Part shown: piece after piece, positions 11,572 through 23,351 of the stretch | Layout of the letters: every line of letters starts with the position of its first letter | Position numbering within the stretch: the first letter of the stretch is position 1 | Assembly: GCF_020283565.1 (NCBI RefSeq) | Contig: NC_060061.1 | Location: forward strand, 29,115,362-29,179,361 | From: Trifolium pratense | Taxonomy: Eukaryota; Streptophyta; Magnoliopsida; Fabales; Fabaceae | DNA length: 64,000 bases | Direction: 5' to 3' | Program-made: the position numbers and the translations under genes | Notes under the pieces: model-generated | What the model was told of the DNA's origin: nothing | Databases searched by the model: none | What the model saw: only the letters and a program-made list of their open reading frames with translations

Positions 11572-12019
11572 GTTTTCTAACTTAGACCCTAGTTAGGTCT
11601 AAGTTAGCAAGGTGCACCTTTTGAGTTAGACAAAAATACCCTTTTTTTTTTTTTGAAACAATAGAGCAACTGGGGCATGTATGTAATTTGCATCATAAAT
11701 TAGCGCGCCCCCCATGCAACAACAACTATTACATTTTTTAAATTTCTTCCAAATTTCGACCTCATTTTACGTGCGAATCGAACGCCGATTTCAAAAACTA
11801 ATACCGGAAACCTTTGTAAATTGAAAAACGATCAAAATCCATATAAGGAACGTCGAGTTTCGTTGAGTATTGAGGGAGATCGAACCGGGTCAAAAACCGG
11901 GTCGCGCGACCCGTTTCTGCATAAAACGGGTGGGGGGGACGATGAACAGTGCGCGTCGCCCACGCCCACTCTCACCGGAGGCGCGTGGGGGTGCGTGCGG
12001 CCTCAGGGAGGCTCTATAT

Positions 12020-12453
12020 TTTTTTATTTTTTCATAATAAAATAGTAAATAATATTCTGGAAATTTTGGTATATTGTATGAAATTTTTGGAGACCTGAAA
12101 CTATTTTTAGTTATTCAAATGATTAAAAAGGTAATTAAAAATATTATAATTCCATAAAAAATTTCCAAAATTTTATGTAAAGTACTATGAATTATTTAGA
12201 ACCCTCTTGTGTACCTCACTCTCCCTAGTTCAAGTCATGAAATTATTTTCACAAATTCCGCTGATTATTTAAAACCATTTAACAAATAATAATAATAATT
12301 TCATAGATTTATACTCTGAAACCAATTGTTTTTTTATTTGTTTCTAATAAAATATTAGATAATATTCTGGAACTTTTGGTATATTTTATGAAATTTTTGG
12401 AGACCTGAAACTATTTTTCGTTAATTAAATGAGATAAAACGGTAATTAAAAAC
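12020..12453. repeat. two direct repeats of about 125 bp inside element A
   Basis: About 12020-12143 and 12329-12453 share a run through AATATTCTGGAA, TTTTGGTATATT, GAAATTTTTGGAGACCTG and GGTAATTAAAA, with scattered substitutions. The spacing is about 310 bp. The second copy leads directly into the palindrome array. Confidence 0.75.
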
Positions 12454-12460
12454 TATTGTT

Positions 12461-13061
12461 TGCTTCTGAAACCATTTAGCTGGTACTATGGTTTCAGAGA
12501 GTTGTACTTTGAAACCATTTTACTGGTAGAATGGTTTCATTGAGTTGATTCTTAGTTATTTGCTTATGAAACCATTTAGCCGGTAGAATGGTTTCAGAGA
12601 GTTATATTCTGAAACCATTTTGCTGGTATAATGGTTTCAGTGAGTTGATTGAGTGGTGCGTGTTAAATTACAACACACAAGTAACGTACTTAGTACGATA
12701 CACATAATTTAAAATGCAATAGAACATATAAATAACGAGATTAAGGAAGTGAAAAATTATGTTTATATATTACTATGAAACCATTTAGCTGGAAGAATGG
12801 TTTCAGAGAGTTATACTGTGAAACCATTCTAGCAGTAAAATGGTTTCAGAAGCAAACAATTAAGAATCAACTCCCCTGAAACCATTCTATCAATGAAATG
12901 GTTTCAAAGTACAACGCTCTGAAACCATTGTACCAGCTAAATGGTTTCAGAATGGTTTCAGAAGCAAACAATTAAGAAATTACTCACTGAAACCATTCTA
13001 CCAGTAAAATGGTTTCACAGAGTTATACTGTGAAACCATTCTACCAGCTAAATGGTTTCAC
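12461..13061. repeat. hierarchical array of about ten 31-bp palindromes
   Basis: Each unit is a near-palindrome with TGAAACCATT at one side, a variable centre (for example TAGCTGGTA) and AATGGTTTCA at the other. Units start near 12467, 12510, 12567, 12610, 12776, 12818, 12877, 12920, 12988 and 13031, with an extra half unit at 12951-12961. Linkers between units also match in reverse: GAGAGTTGTACTTT and TGAGTTGATTCTTAGTT on the left correspond to AAAGTACAACGCTCT and AATTAAGAATCAACTC on the right. The whole array is therefore one large inverted repeat built from small ones. Confidence 0.9.
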
Positions 13062-13594
13062 AGTATTATATAAAGATAATTAAAGGTAGTGAAAAATTGA
13101 GTTTTTTTTTTTGTGTCCAAATCAAACGAACCAAGTCTCTATTTGTAGACAAAAAAAATTATGAATTTTGGTATAAAAATAAAAAATTAATTTACAACGA
13201 AATAATTGAGTTTAAAGTATTAAATGAAAAAAAAACACGCCAACCACCCAGCAGTTGACACGTGTCCTGCTTTTTTTAAAATAAAATTTTCTCTCTCCAG
13301 GCGCAGATCTAGTGTGGTGCACGCGCTGGCTTATCATGGAGCTGGATGATCTAGACTGTCTGATTGATCCGACAGCCATGATGAGATCATCTCTTGGCCG
13401 TCTGATGGAAATCAACGGTCTGTAACGGTGGTCCTGCGGTAGGCGCGCGACACTGGATCAGCGCCAATATGTTTTTTTTTTTTTTTATAAAAAGAAAGGG
13501 TATTTTTGTCCAACTCAAAAGGTGCACCTTGCTAATTTAGACCCAACTGGGTCTAAATTAGCAGCCCCCATATATATATATATATATATATATA

Positions 13595-14640
13595 GAGGAG
13601 GGTTATATTGACTCCAAGAGTAAGTTTTATAACTTACTCCAAATCTTGACCTTTGATTTTAATTCCAATTAATGGCTAAGATGGATTGATAATAATTGTT
13701 AAGGTGAGACTTATTCCTTTGTTGCACTTGAAAATCAAGATTATCAAAACATACTTTAAATAGAATATATTAACTCTAGCAATTAATTGTAAGTACACAA
13801 TTATTTTTTTTACGAATAAACCATTTTTTTTTTTGGACACTTTAAGTACAACATTTCTTTTCTTTTTTTTTTGTTGACAATACACCATTTATTTCATGTG
13901 TGCTCTTTTCTTCTCTTTGCCTATACACCTAATTTTATGTTTGTTCAATCCGCGTTTATGATGATGGTTGGACCATAGTGATGATTTTTTTGGATTTTTA
14001 TATCTTTTGCTTTTGAACTTTTAGCTCTTATTATGCTTATGGCAAGAGTTAATGTTGGTTATTTAATTTATTTTTTTGGTACATAATATTGGTTATTTAT
14101 TTGTGTTATGTGTTTTATTCATGTGTTCCTTTGCCGTTGTTATGTTGAACTATTTTAAATGGAGTTGATTATTTTATTGTATATTTTTTATAAGAAAATG
14201 TACCAATTATTGTTATTTTTATGCAATCATTTGTTTACCTTTTTTTTTTTGGTTTAAAATTTGTTTTCTTTTTTTGTTGGTACAAATGTTATCATTTGTA
14301 TTTTTATACTTTTTTTTTTGGTAGAGTATTTTTATCCTTTCTACTATGCAATTTATTATGCGTATAAAAAATTAACAAAGGCGAAGAATCATTATTTTGA
14401 TAATTTTGATTTTTGATAATTAATGGTTTAATTTCTTCTTTTTTTATGGTAGAAGAATTCATTAATTCATTCTATTTGAGGTATGTTTTGATCATCCTTA
14501 TTTTCCAGTGCAACAAAGAAATAAGTCTCACCTTAATAATTATTATCAATCAATCTTAGCCATTAATTGGAATTAAAATCAAAGGTCAAGATTTGGAGTA
14601 AGTTATAAAACTTACTCTTGGAGTCAATATAACCCTCCTC
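13595..14640. mobile_element. non-autonomous long-TIR element B (Mutator-like), 1.05 kb
   Basis: Terminal inverted repeats of about 175 bp start GAGGAGGGTTATATTGACTC on both strands. They pair through TAAGTTTTATAACTTACTCC and beyond, with few mismatches. The interior is AT-rich with poly-T runs and no ORF of note. It sits in a (TA)n tract, separated from element A only by about 25 bp of that repeat. The long TIRs suggest a Mutator-like or fold-back element. Confidence 0.8.
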
Positions 14641-14804
14641 ATATATATATATATATATATAGAAACATAATCATATTTTAAAAGTTAGTATCTATCTTTT
14701 AACTATATGTGATTATACTTATCACAATTATTATTTTTCATTTATAAAAATATTTTAATTATATAATTTAACCAAACCCGTGCAATGCACAGGTTTATCC
14801 CTAG
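14641..14804 (+). mobile_element. Helitron 3' terminus (remnant)
   Basis: The segment ends in an imperfect hairpin ACCCGTGCAATGCACAGGT followed by nine bases and CTAG, with T next (14801-14805). That is the classic Helitron 3' structure. The roughly 100 bp before it (ATTATTTTTCATTTATAAAA and on) match the minus strand at 59890-60000. The 5' end was not located; elements A and B seem to have been inserted within it. Confidence 0.65.
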
Positions 14805-15269
14805 TAATAACATACACGGAGGTATTGATCAAAAGTCAAAACATAACTTACACGGGATATGACATGTGTTTGTAGATTTTATTTTTATAATATTGAGGTC
14901 CTAAATCCATGCATTTGTAAATTTCGTTTTAAAAAAATACAATTAATATATTAATTGAAAGCATGAAAAGTAACATTGATTTCAAAAAATAGAAAAGGGA
15001 GAGGAAATTAAAGGCAATAATATCATGTATTAATTTGTTTTTATTCTCCATGCATTACTTTAAAATAAAAAAACATATAAATTTTTTAAAATTTGCACTA
15101 TTAACAAATGACATATAATCCTTTTTATTAGTCAAGCAAATGGCATATAATTTTACCCCTCGTTACTTTTAAATAAATAATATATTTTTTTTGAAATATC
15201 AAAGAATATTAAAAATAAAATCACCCAATTTTGAGTCTCACATCTTTTATATTATAAGTTTGTATATAT
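14805..15269. other. AT-rich spacer, nothing recognised
   Basis: Low-complexity A/T-rich sequence between the Helitron terminus and the hAT element. No ORF, repeat family or RNA gene was recognised. Confidence 0.5.
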
Positions 15270-15549
15270 CAATGTTTTAAAAACCGGACCGGAGATCGAA
15301 CCGTTGAGATCACCGGTTCATGGTTCAATCGGTTCAACCGGTTGAACCGTTATTAAATCGGTTGAACCGTATAATAAATAAATATATATATACTTTTTTT
15401 TTTGACTAAAAATAAATATATACTTATTAAGAATATATATGAGTAAAAAAAATTACATTACATCTCAATATATTATTTTTAAAGGCCCAATACTTATTTT
15501 TTAGCAAAACTTTAGAAGCCCAATACTCTAGCCCAATATGCTTAATATA

Positions 15550-15598
<49 letters not shown>

Positions 15599-15707
15599 CC
15601 TAGATAGTTGTGGAATTGCTCATCTAAACCCTAATCCACAAACCAATCAAAACTTTTTATTTAGCCACATCATCCACTTACACCCATTTAATGTGGGGTA
15701 CTAACTG

Positions 15708-15717
15708 TTATTATTAC

Positions 15718-15777
<60 letters not shown>
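15708..15777. repeat. (ATT)n microsatellite in Helitron
   Basis: About 70 bp of ATT trinucleotide with one C interruption near 15718. Confidence 0.9.
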
Positions 15778-15778
<1 letters not shown>

Positions 15779-15833
15779 GTTGTTTTGGGTTATTATTCAT
15801 TTTAATTTTTTCTGTTCATTTTATTATTTTGTG

Positions 15834-16206
15834 TATTTTATTGTTTTTTTTGTTCAAAATAGTTAATGTTTTTGCTAATCTAATCTTGGTGTATATAAGG
15901 AGTTGGTCGATTGTCAGGACTACTTCCTAATGTTAGTAAAAAAAATTAGATAAAATAAAATTTACTAGTGGTTGTTATGTCCTGTATGATTTTTATCATA
16001 TTCAATTTTTTAGGATGAATTATTTTATTGTTTTTTTGTTCAAAATAGTTAATGTTTTTGCTAATCTAATCTTGGTGTATATAAGGAGTTGGTCGATTGT
16101 CAGGACTACTTCCTAATGTTAGTAAAAAAAATTAGATAAAATAAAATTTACTAATGGTTGTTATTTCCTGTATGATTTTTATCGTATTCAATTTTTTATG
16201 ATGAAT
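15834..16206. repeat. tandem duplication, unit 187 bp, in Helitron
   Basis: Unit 1 (15834-16020) and unit 2 (16021-16206) are almost identical. Both contain GTTCAAAATAGTTAATG, GGAGTTGGTCGATTGTCAGG and CTTCCTAATGTTAG. Only a handful of differences are visible, so the duplication is recent. Confidence 0.9.
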
Positions 16207-17436
16207 TAAGTTGGTTTATCTTTGCTCCAGTAAGTTTCAGATTAATATAAATGTCAAATTCGATAATGAAGTAGTTTTTTGGTAAGGGATAATGAAGTAG
16301 TTTATCCAACTCAGAATCCTCCAACGAGATTTATAATATAAAAAAAAAATATGTTTCAATATCAATTGTTTTCCATGGTCAATTATATGTTGTAATTTCC
16401 AGAGTTATTTTAAAGAATGAGTTAAATATATTGTTAATCAATGTTAACGAAGAAGATATCAAAGTAACTGCAAATGTGATGTATAAATAAGTTTTTTAAA
16501 TGTATAAACACATATTTAACATCTATAACACATTTAGGTAACTTCTATTGTTACTATTATTTTGATAATACCTATTGTTTCAATTTTAAATTTACTACTT
16601 ATACAAATAATTTTTTGACGTTATAATATAAAATAACGTATAAGACCCGTGCATCGCACGGGTAAGTGTCTAGTAACCCTAATTCTTAATCTCTCTAATC
16701 TCACATCAGAAAAGCAGCAGCCGCACAATATTATTATTTTCATTCTTTACCTTCTTTAACTTCAATTTCTCTAAATTAAGCAAACCAAGGTTCCTTTTCA
16801 AATGCACAGATCTATTTTCATTCTTCTCAAACTCATCTCTACCTCTCCTTCTTTCTTCTTAAATACCAACCTCTTTTTCTACTTTTTCAAATACACAGAT
16901 CTGTTGTTGTTCTTAAGTTGATAATAGTGTATTAAGGGAAAGAGGATTTAGATATTGTTACAATTGCAAGTTTTGCAAAAATAGAGAATAAAAATAAACT
17001 TGTATTTAACTGAGAAAAAAGAAAAGAAGTAAAAGATCTGTGTTTTTCAAATCAAAATCACAACTATTGCAATTGTAATTGATATGGATACTTCCAACTA
17101 AAAATCAACAACACAACCATTTGAAATAATTGCTGCATAATTGTAAATATGTCAAAAAAAAACGGAAAGTAAAAAAAGGTACGTTTTAAATACTGAAAAG
17201 AAAAAAAAAATCAGTTTTTTTAATAAAAAATCTGGACCGGCCGGTTTTGTAAAACCGGGACCGGTTCTTCCGGTTTTCACCGGTTTTCACCGGTTCAGAC
17301 CTGTTCGTACCGGTTTATTAACGGTTTTACGGACTATTGGTTCTGTGATGTTGACCGGACCGGTACTAGGCCCGGTTCCCGGGCGAACCGGTCGAACCGG
17401 CCGGTCCGGTCCGGTTTTTAAAACATTGGTATATAC

Positions 17437-19841
17437 AAGCAAACCCTAAACCCTAATTTGTTTTCCCTGTTTTCCCTTCATTTTATCTTGCAATTTTTAT
17501 TAAAAAATTATACAATTTTGTCTTGACTATGATTCGAACCCGCAATCCTTCAATGCAAGGCAATATTTCCAACGACTATGGCAAGTATACCAATTGTGAT
17601 TAAAATTATGTGCAATAATTGATAAGCACCATCAATTTTAAAATAATTGATGACATTTTGCACAAACAGAGACGTTTGCTTGGTGCTCCAGGTATAAAAT
17701 ATTTTCACCTATTTTTATAAAACCATACTTATTAGTTGTTTATTTTTTTTACTCATGTAACCTTGCTTATATCACTTTTTAAATTATTTATTATGCAGTT
17801 TATTAAATTGTAATTTGAATTGATATTTTTTATAAATACCCTTTATTTTTACGTTAATGTATCCAAACATAAATCAATTTTGTTTAAGTCACTTTTAACC
17901 AAAATCAAATCTATCAAACTCAATTCTGTTAAATCAATTTTTTTTGCAATACAACCAAACACAACCATAGTCATGTCACTAATCATATTCATTATTTTGA
18001 TTTTAACATTGCAGATTTAATATTAACCGATGATCAATTGATACAATATGCACTAGCAGATATTGAGATGATGTTACGTAGTTGTGGGAAGAGTTTAAAA
18101 GATTATCCTACAATGCCTAGAGCAGACACATCATTAGTTCCTGATACACAAAATAATTTAATACCCGATGAATTGAATTATAACAGACAATCATTAGCTG
18201 ATGAACATGTTAGATTGATGTCAACTATGACTTCAGAGCAACGTAAAGTACATGACACAATCATGACAAAAGTTAACGAAAACAAACCTGGTTTGTTTTT
18301 TCTTTATGGTTATGGCGGTACAGGGAAGGCATTTATCTAGAGGGTCATGTCAGCCGCATTACGCTCAAAAGGTGAGATAGTTTTAACAGTTACCTCAAGT
18401 GGGATCGCTGCATTGCTTATACTTGGCGGTAGAACAACACATTCAAGGTTTTGTATTCCTCTAAATGTTGACGAGTTTTCAACATGTACCATAGTTCCTA
18501 AAAGCCCTTTGGCGCTATTAATACAAAAAGCAAAGCTCATTATATGGGATGAAGCACCAAGGATGCACAAACATTGTTTCGAAGCTGTTGATCGAACTTT
18601 AAAAGATATTCTCAAGTCTGTTGATGAAAAAAATAAACACATTCCCTTTGGTGGAAAAGTTGTACGTTTTTGTCGGAGATTTTAGACAAATTCTACCAGT
18701 AATACCCAAAGGTACAAGGCCAAAAGTTTTTCATGCTACTATTAATTCTTCGGTTCTTTGGAATTTTTGTGAAGTTTTAACATTGAGTAAAAACATGAGG
18801 CTTCTCGGTGGTGCTTCGAGTGCAGACGTTGAACAAAGAAGATTGTTTTCTAGATGGGTTTTGGGTGTTGGCGATGGAGAAATTGGAGATGACAACGACG
18901 ATGATTTAGAACTTGACATTCCAACAGATTTATTGATTTCAAATTCAGGTGATTCTCTTGTTTCTATCGTTGAAAGCACCTATCACCAATTTTTACAAAA
19001 CATGAACGATATAACGTATTTCCAAAATAGAGCTATACTAGCTCCTAAAAATTCAATAGTCGACACAATAAATGATTATATGTTGGATTTAATTCTTGGT
19101 GAAGAAAAAACATATTTGAGTTATGATACTCCACTCGCACAGAATGTAGACGATCAAATAGTGGATGATGTTCATACTCCCAAATTTTTGAACACGATTT
19201 CTACGTCGGGACTTCCGAATCACAAGTTGAGACTTAAAGTTGGAGTTCCAGTTATGCTATTAAGGAATTTGAATAAAAAATTAGGATTATGCAATGGAAC
19301 AAGACTTATTATTACGAGATTGGGAAACGTGCTCTTGAAGGAAAAATTATTCCAGGAAGTAATATTGGTGATCAGGTTTTCATACCTAGATTTTCTCTGA
19401 CACCATCTGACGTGAGAATTTCTTTTAAATTTCAACGGAGACAATTTCCTATAATGATTTCTTTTGCGATGACTATTAATAAGAGTCGGGGACAATCTTT
19501 AAAGCATGTTGGGATATATCTTCCGTCGCCAGTGTTTTCACATGGTCAGTTGTATGTTGCAATTTCAAGAGTTACTTCTAGAAAAGAATTAAAAATATTG
19601 ATCATCGATGACGACAGTGAAGATACGACTAAGACTTCGAATGTGGTTTATAAGGAAGTCTTCCGTAATATAACATAATTTTCTTTGTACGAATATTTTT
19701 CCAAAATTATTGTTGAACTATCGTTTAATGTTACTCAACTTTTTTCATATACCTTACATTATTGGAATTATCATATCATATTTAATCATTATATATCTTA
19801 CAGCTAATCAGACTCGTGCACCGCACGGGTCGATGTTCTAG
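17437..19841 (+). mobile_element. Helitron with decayed helicase gene, 3' end defined
   Basis: The 3' end at 19841 has the hairpin ACTCGTGCACCGCACGGGT, then CGATGTT and CTAG, with T following. The only coding content is the C-terminal (helicase) half of a Rep-helicase; the HUH replication-initiator half is missing. The 5' boundary was not found, so 17437 is only the end of the neighbouring hAT duplication. Segment 17437-18037 holds no recognised gene apart from a B-box-like GGTTCGAATC on the minus strand near 17530. Confidence 0.7.
18038..19678 (+). pseudogene. Pif1-like Helitron helicase, degenerate
   Basis: The order of motifs is that of the Pif1 family: MTSEQRKVHDTI leader, Walker A (LFFLYGYGGTGKAFI), Walker B region (KLIIWDEAP), GDFRQILPVIPKGT, then LRLKVGVPVMLLRNLN and finally SRGQSLKHVGIYLPSPVFSH with YVAISRVTSRKEL. 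It is broken in three places. A TAG stands at 18338-18340, just after Walker A, where family members have Trp. One extra base lies near 18667. A frame change lies near 19305. Walker A also reads GKA instead of GKT/GKS, which would remove a nucleotide-contacting hydroxyl. It is clearly non-functional. The reading frames flanking each break are in register with each other. Confidence 0.9.
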
Positions 19842-20218
19842 TGTGGGAATGTTTTTCCACACGGGGGTGGGAGAAAATACCCTATAAGAAAACGAAGGTC
19901 TACAGGAGAGAGAGAGAGAGAGGAAAAAAAAAACTAAACACTTTTTTATGTCACAAGTGCATTTTTTTTGTTAATTGATTAATAATTGATGAAGGCGTAA
20001 ATAATATATATATACAATTTAATTGGTATTCGATTTTGTCAGTTTTAGTCATGTGATTAGACCGGTGACCCAGTGTTTTGATCAATGAACCAGTGACACA
20101 ATACCTCACCGGTTCGATGACTGGTCCGGTGTTTAAAACACTACTCCTTTCTCATGTTAATAGCACGCATGCAACTGAATTAGCAAAATAAGCATAACAG
20201 CCGGCAACGTAATTATTA
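19842..20218. other. spacer with fragment of CCGGT-type hAT family
   Basis: About 20050-20145 contains ACCAGTGACACAATACCTC, CCGGTTCGATGACTGGTC and an end-like TTTAAAACACT. It resembles 28636-28727 and the hAT ends elsewhere in the window, but no matching left end was found. The rest is AT-rich spacer with a short GA run (19912-19922). Confidence 0.5.
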
Positions 20219-20627
20219 CTCCCTCCGTACCACAATATATGTCGCTTTGACATTTTTACACATATTAAGAAAAATAATTAATGTTGTATGGAAAATAGAG
20301 ATTATGAGTTGATTTACAAAATTGTCATTCATTTATGGTATGGAAAAAATAAATTGAAGAATTGAAAGAAGATAGGGTAATAAATAGTTAAGGATATAAT
20401 AGAAAAAATAACATTAAATATTTCATTGATAATATAAAGCGACATATATTGTGGTACAATTTTTCCCCCCAAAATGACATACTCCCTCCGTCCCAAAATA
20501 TAAACAAAAGTGAGTCAAAGAAATTTGATGTATTTGGTTAAAGATTTGGACCAAATACATTCACTTTTCTTGACCAACCTTTGCTTATATTTTGGGACGG
20601 ATGGAGTATATTGTAGTACGGAGGGAG
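20219..20627. mobile_element. Stowaway-like MITE (outer)
   Basis: The ends CTCCCTCCGTACCACAATAT (left) and, reversed, CTCCCTCCGTACTACAA (right) are flanked by TA on both sides, as in Tc1/mariner Stowaway elements. A second internal inverted copy (GCGACATATATTGTGGTAC, near 20437-20456) and the inner MITE lie before the right end. Confidence 0.75.
20482..20606. mobile_element. Stowaway-like MITE (inner, 125 bp)
   Basis: The ends CTCCCTCCGTCCCAAAATAT and, reversed, CTCCATCCGTCCCAAAATAT are inverted and flanked by TA. It lies inside the outer MITE and is a complete hairpin-like unit. Confidence 0.85.
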
Positions 20628-20823
20628 TACCATTTTAAGATGACTGTGTTGCATGCACATTATGACTTTTGGTAACCTTAATTATTTTTGCATAAAATTT
20701 TGGAGCATTTTTTTTATAAGCAAATTTTGGAGCACTTAATTGGTTGCCTAAAGCATCGGAACTTGAAAATAATGAAGGGAATGATTAGGTTTAGGTTCGG
20801 GGGAGAGCTACATCAAATCAATA

Positions 20824-21083
20824 CTTCCTCCGTCCCAAATTATGTGACATAGTTGACTATATTGCATTATTCACATATATTGATTTGACCATATTTTTTT
20901 TACTAATAAATAAAAATAAATATTGACATATAAGATGTTGTTGGATTCGTCTCGATGAGTATTTTCAAAATATCAAATTTTTATAATTTTTACTATAATA
21001 TAATTAAAAATATTAATCATCAAAATTATGTATCGACATGCGTGAAATAGTCAACTGTGTCACTTAATTTGGGACGGAGGAAG
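20824..21083. mobile_element. Stowaway-like MITE, 260 bp
   Basis: The ends CTTCCTCCGTCCCAAATTAT and, reversed, CTTCCTCCGTCCCAAATTAA extend into GTGACATAGTTGAC / GTGACACAGTTGAC. TA flanks both sides. The interior is AT-rich. Confidence 0.85.
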
Positions 21084-23351
21084 TAGATTGCTAAATAGAA
21101 TAAAAGGGGTGTTACATGAAAAATGTATTTAAAAAAAAAAAAAGTACTAAATACGTTCCTATTCCCAATCTGAATTAGTAGTGGGTGCTATATCATTACT
21201 TGTGAAATCATGATATGTGAAAAGGTATATAAATACAAACTATTATTATAACAATTTATGTAAAATTCATATAAAACTTTTTTCTTCTTTCAAAAATTGC
21301 CACTTTTATTCTTATTTTCCTTATTCTCTAGTTGTTATCGCAAAGTATATAATTATATCTCTAAATTATCAAATAAAATTGTAGTTCTTATGGTTGGCTG
21401 CATTATGCTAAAACAACTTATTGTGCAAAGTGCAACATGTTGGACACGATGTCTCATTTTGAGTTTGACATCTTGCCTAGCACTATTAACATGTAAAGGA
21501 CATATGTTCAGGTACAACATGTTGAAAATATGTTATAGCTTGAGTAGGACCACGCAGAACACATTATCTGATATTGAAAGTGCGCGTGAAACTCTCTACA
21601 AGTTGTTACAAAGCGTGATTTAAAGATTGTCTGATGATTAAAGATTTGTTACAAAAGTTTGTTAACAAACATATATGTCAGATATGATTTGAAGTCATAA
21701 CTAACTTAAGAAAGGAATTATTTGAATCTTTATCTTATAGAGTTAGTGTTAAAACATAGTTTGTTTTAAAACTAATTCCTATCATGATGCAACTCAAACT
21801 CAAGCAAATCAACATGAGTTGCATCTATATATAAGAAGACTCAAGCAAACATATTAAGTACGAGCAAAAATTGAAGAATCTCTAGATCAAAGTTGGAATT
21901 TGCGAGTCAAAGATCTTGTGCCCATTGTGCAAGGTCATACTAGCATTCTCTACAAATTAGGTGTTAAGATTAGAGTTAGGTAGTATTCTGGTTGAATAGG
22001 TCATTCAACATATCATCATGATAAAGAAGTTACGATCACTCAGGCTTGGTGATTGTAGGGAAATCGGTAGGTTCTCATATTTAGGGTGAGTGAACCTCTA
22101 AGTAGAAGGTACTCTAGGATTAAGAAAAGGCACAAACAACAATATGCTTTGTTGTTCGTTGTAAGACTAAGTATTAATTCGACATAGTGGTCTTCCTTTC
22201 CTGAATTGATATCCTTCAGAGTATGTGTAGGTTCATCGAATTGGGTTAACAATTATTTATGTCTTTTACTTGCTTTTGTTATTAATATTCTGCATCACAA
22301 TTGTTATACACGTTTTCTCAAACATCATAAAAAAGGAACAATTGTCCCATAAAACGTGTAAGACATTTGTCCCCTGACAAACAGAATTTCAAAAACTTAT
22401 AAATCAAACTAGCATTATAACTCTTCATCATCGAAGTATATGATAATTATTATGCGGTCACATTGTTTTTTTCATATATCTTTGGAAAGAAAACAAAGTT
22501 GACAACACTTGCATAATATAATTCATGCGCTTTAGCGTTTGTCAATTTTTATTGAAACTTTTAAGTAATATAAATCAAAATATAAAAGTAATCATAAAAA
22601 CTACAACATTGTATATAATAATATATTTTCAACGTAATTGTTTTCGTGTACATCTACATTGATAATTACTACAAATTTCAATGAAAAGAGTACCACAATA
22701 TGATTCACACTCCTCGTCATTACTACAAGGAAAAGGATCTCCTGGGAATTATAAAATAAAGGTAAGAGTTGTTAGCGAAATGTGATGAAAAAATATGTAT
22801 AAGTTAAAGTATAAAAGTTTAAAAAGATGAGAACATGTGCATACCGAAGTTTAAAACCCTTACAATAAAAATAAAGAAAATTAAGACGATCATAACATAA
22901 TTATTTTTTAGAATAGTCATAGTTTTAATTTCTCCGTGAGATGTAAAAAATTTAAACTTTTCTATAAATTTATAAATAAGTTATTTCAAATTTGGAGATG
23001 CAAGAAAGCTATTTGAAAATTATTGTCATTATTAAAAGTCGTTTACGTGCATATGTGTCATGCTTGTCCGTTTAGATCATTCAATAAACAATCTAACATA
23101 AATAATTTTCATTAACCTCTCTTATCATTAAATTTTATCTCATTTATAACCTTTCGTGATAAACATGGGAAAACTCAAAAATAACAATACAATAATATTC
23201 GATGACGACAAGTTCTTCTTAAGTATTAATCCTCTATAAAGTGCTCATGTGTATACTATATACAATGAAAAAAGTAATTACAAGTTGAGGGGGGCAAACC
23301 CAACGGTAAAAAAGAAGAAGATAGAGAGCAGAAGAAAATGAAAATAAATTA
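21084..23351. other. spacer with a possible degenerate LTR near 21780-22330
   Basis: No gene is recognised. Segment 21780-22330 has a TATA-like CTATATATAAGAAG, then TTGGTGATTGTAGGGAAATC, TAGGTTCTCATATTTAGGG and AAGACTAAGTATTAATTC. This resembles, from memory of style only, the R/U5 part of legume retrotransposon LTRs; no terminal duplication or primer site was found. The remainder is AT-rich. Confidence 0.3.

Larger units (their letters stand above)
15550..16673 (+). mobile_element. non-autonomous Helitron, 1124 bp, complete
   Basis: The 5' end is TCTATATATA, then an AT run and TCCTAGATAGTTGTG. The 3' end is the perfect hairpin ACCCGTGCATCGCACGGGT followed by AAGTGT and CTAG. It sits between A (15549) and T (16674), the Helitron target rule, with no target duplication. 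The same 5' signature occurs on the minus strand at the Helitron 62369-62841, so both ends are defined by comparison. It carries an ATT microsatellite and a 187-bp tandem duplication and has no coding content. Confidence 0.88.
15270..17428. mobile_element. non-autonomous hAT-like element with nested Helitron
   Basis: Both ends read CAATGTTTTAAAAACCGG (then ACCGG) in inverted orientation. The flanks GTATATAT (15262-15269) and GTATATAC (17429-17436) form an 8-bp target duplication with one mismatch, as expected for hAT. Subterminal regions are packed with CCGGT/ACCGG and GGTTCAACCGG motifs. Without the nested Helitron (15550-16673) the element is about 1.04 kb. No transposase was seen. Related ends occur at 20050-20145, 28636-28727 and 59322/62112. 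Confidence 0.8.

Noticed and set aside
12461..13061. CRISPR-like array
   Set aside because: The repeats are palindromic but spacers are not unique; linkers are themselves repeated and mirrored, and the genome is a plant.
17525..17595. Possible tRNA gene on the minus strand
   Set aside because: Only a B-box-like GGTTCGAATC is present; no acceptor stem, anticodon arm or proper A box could be built.
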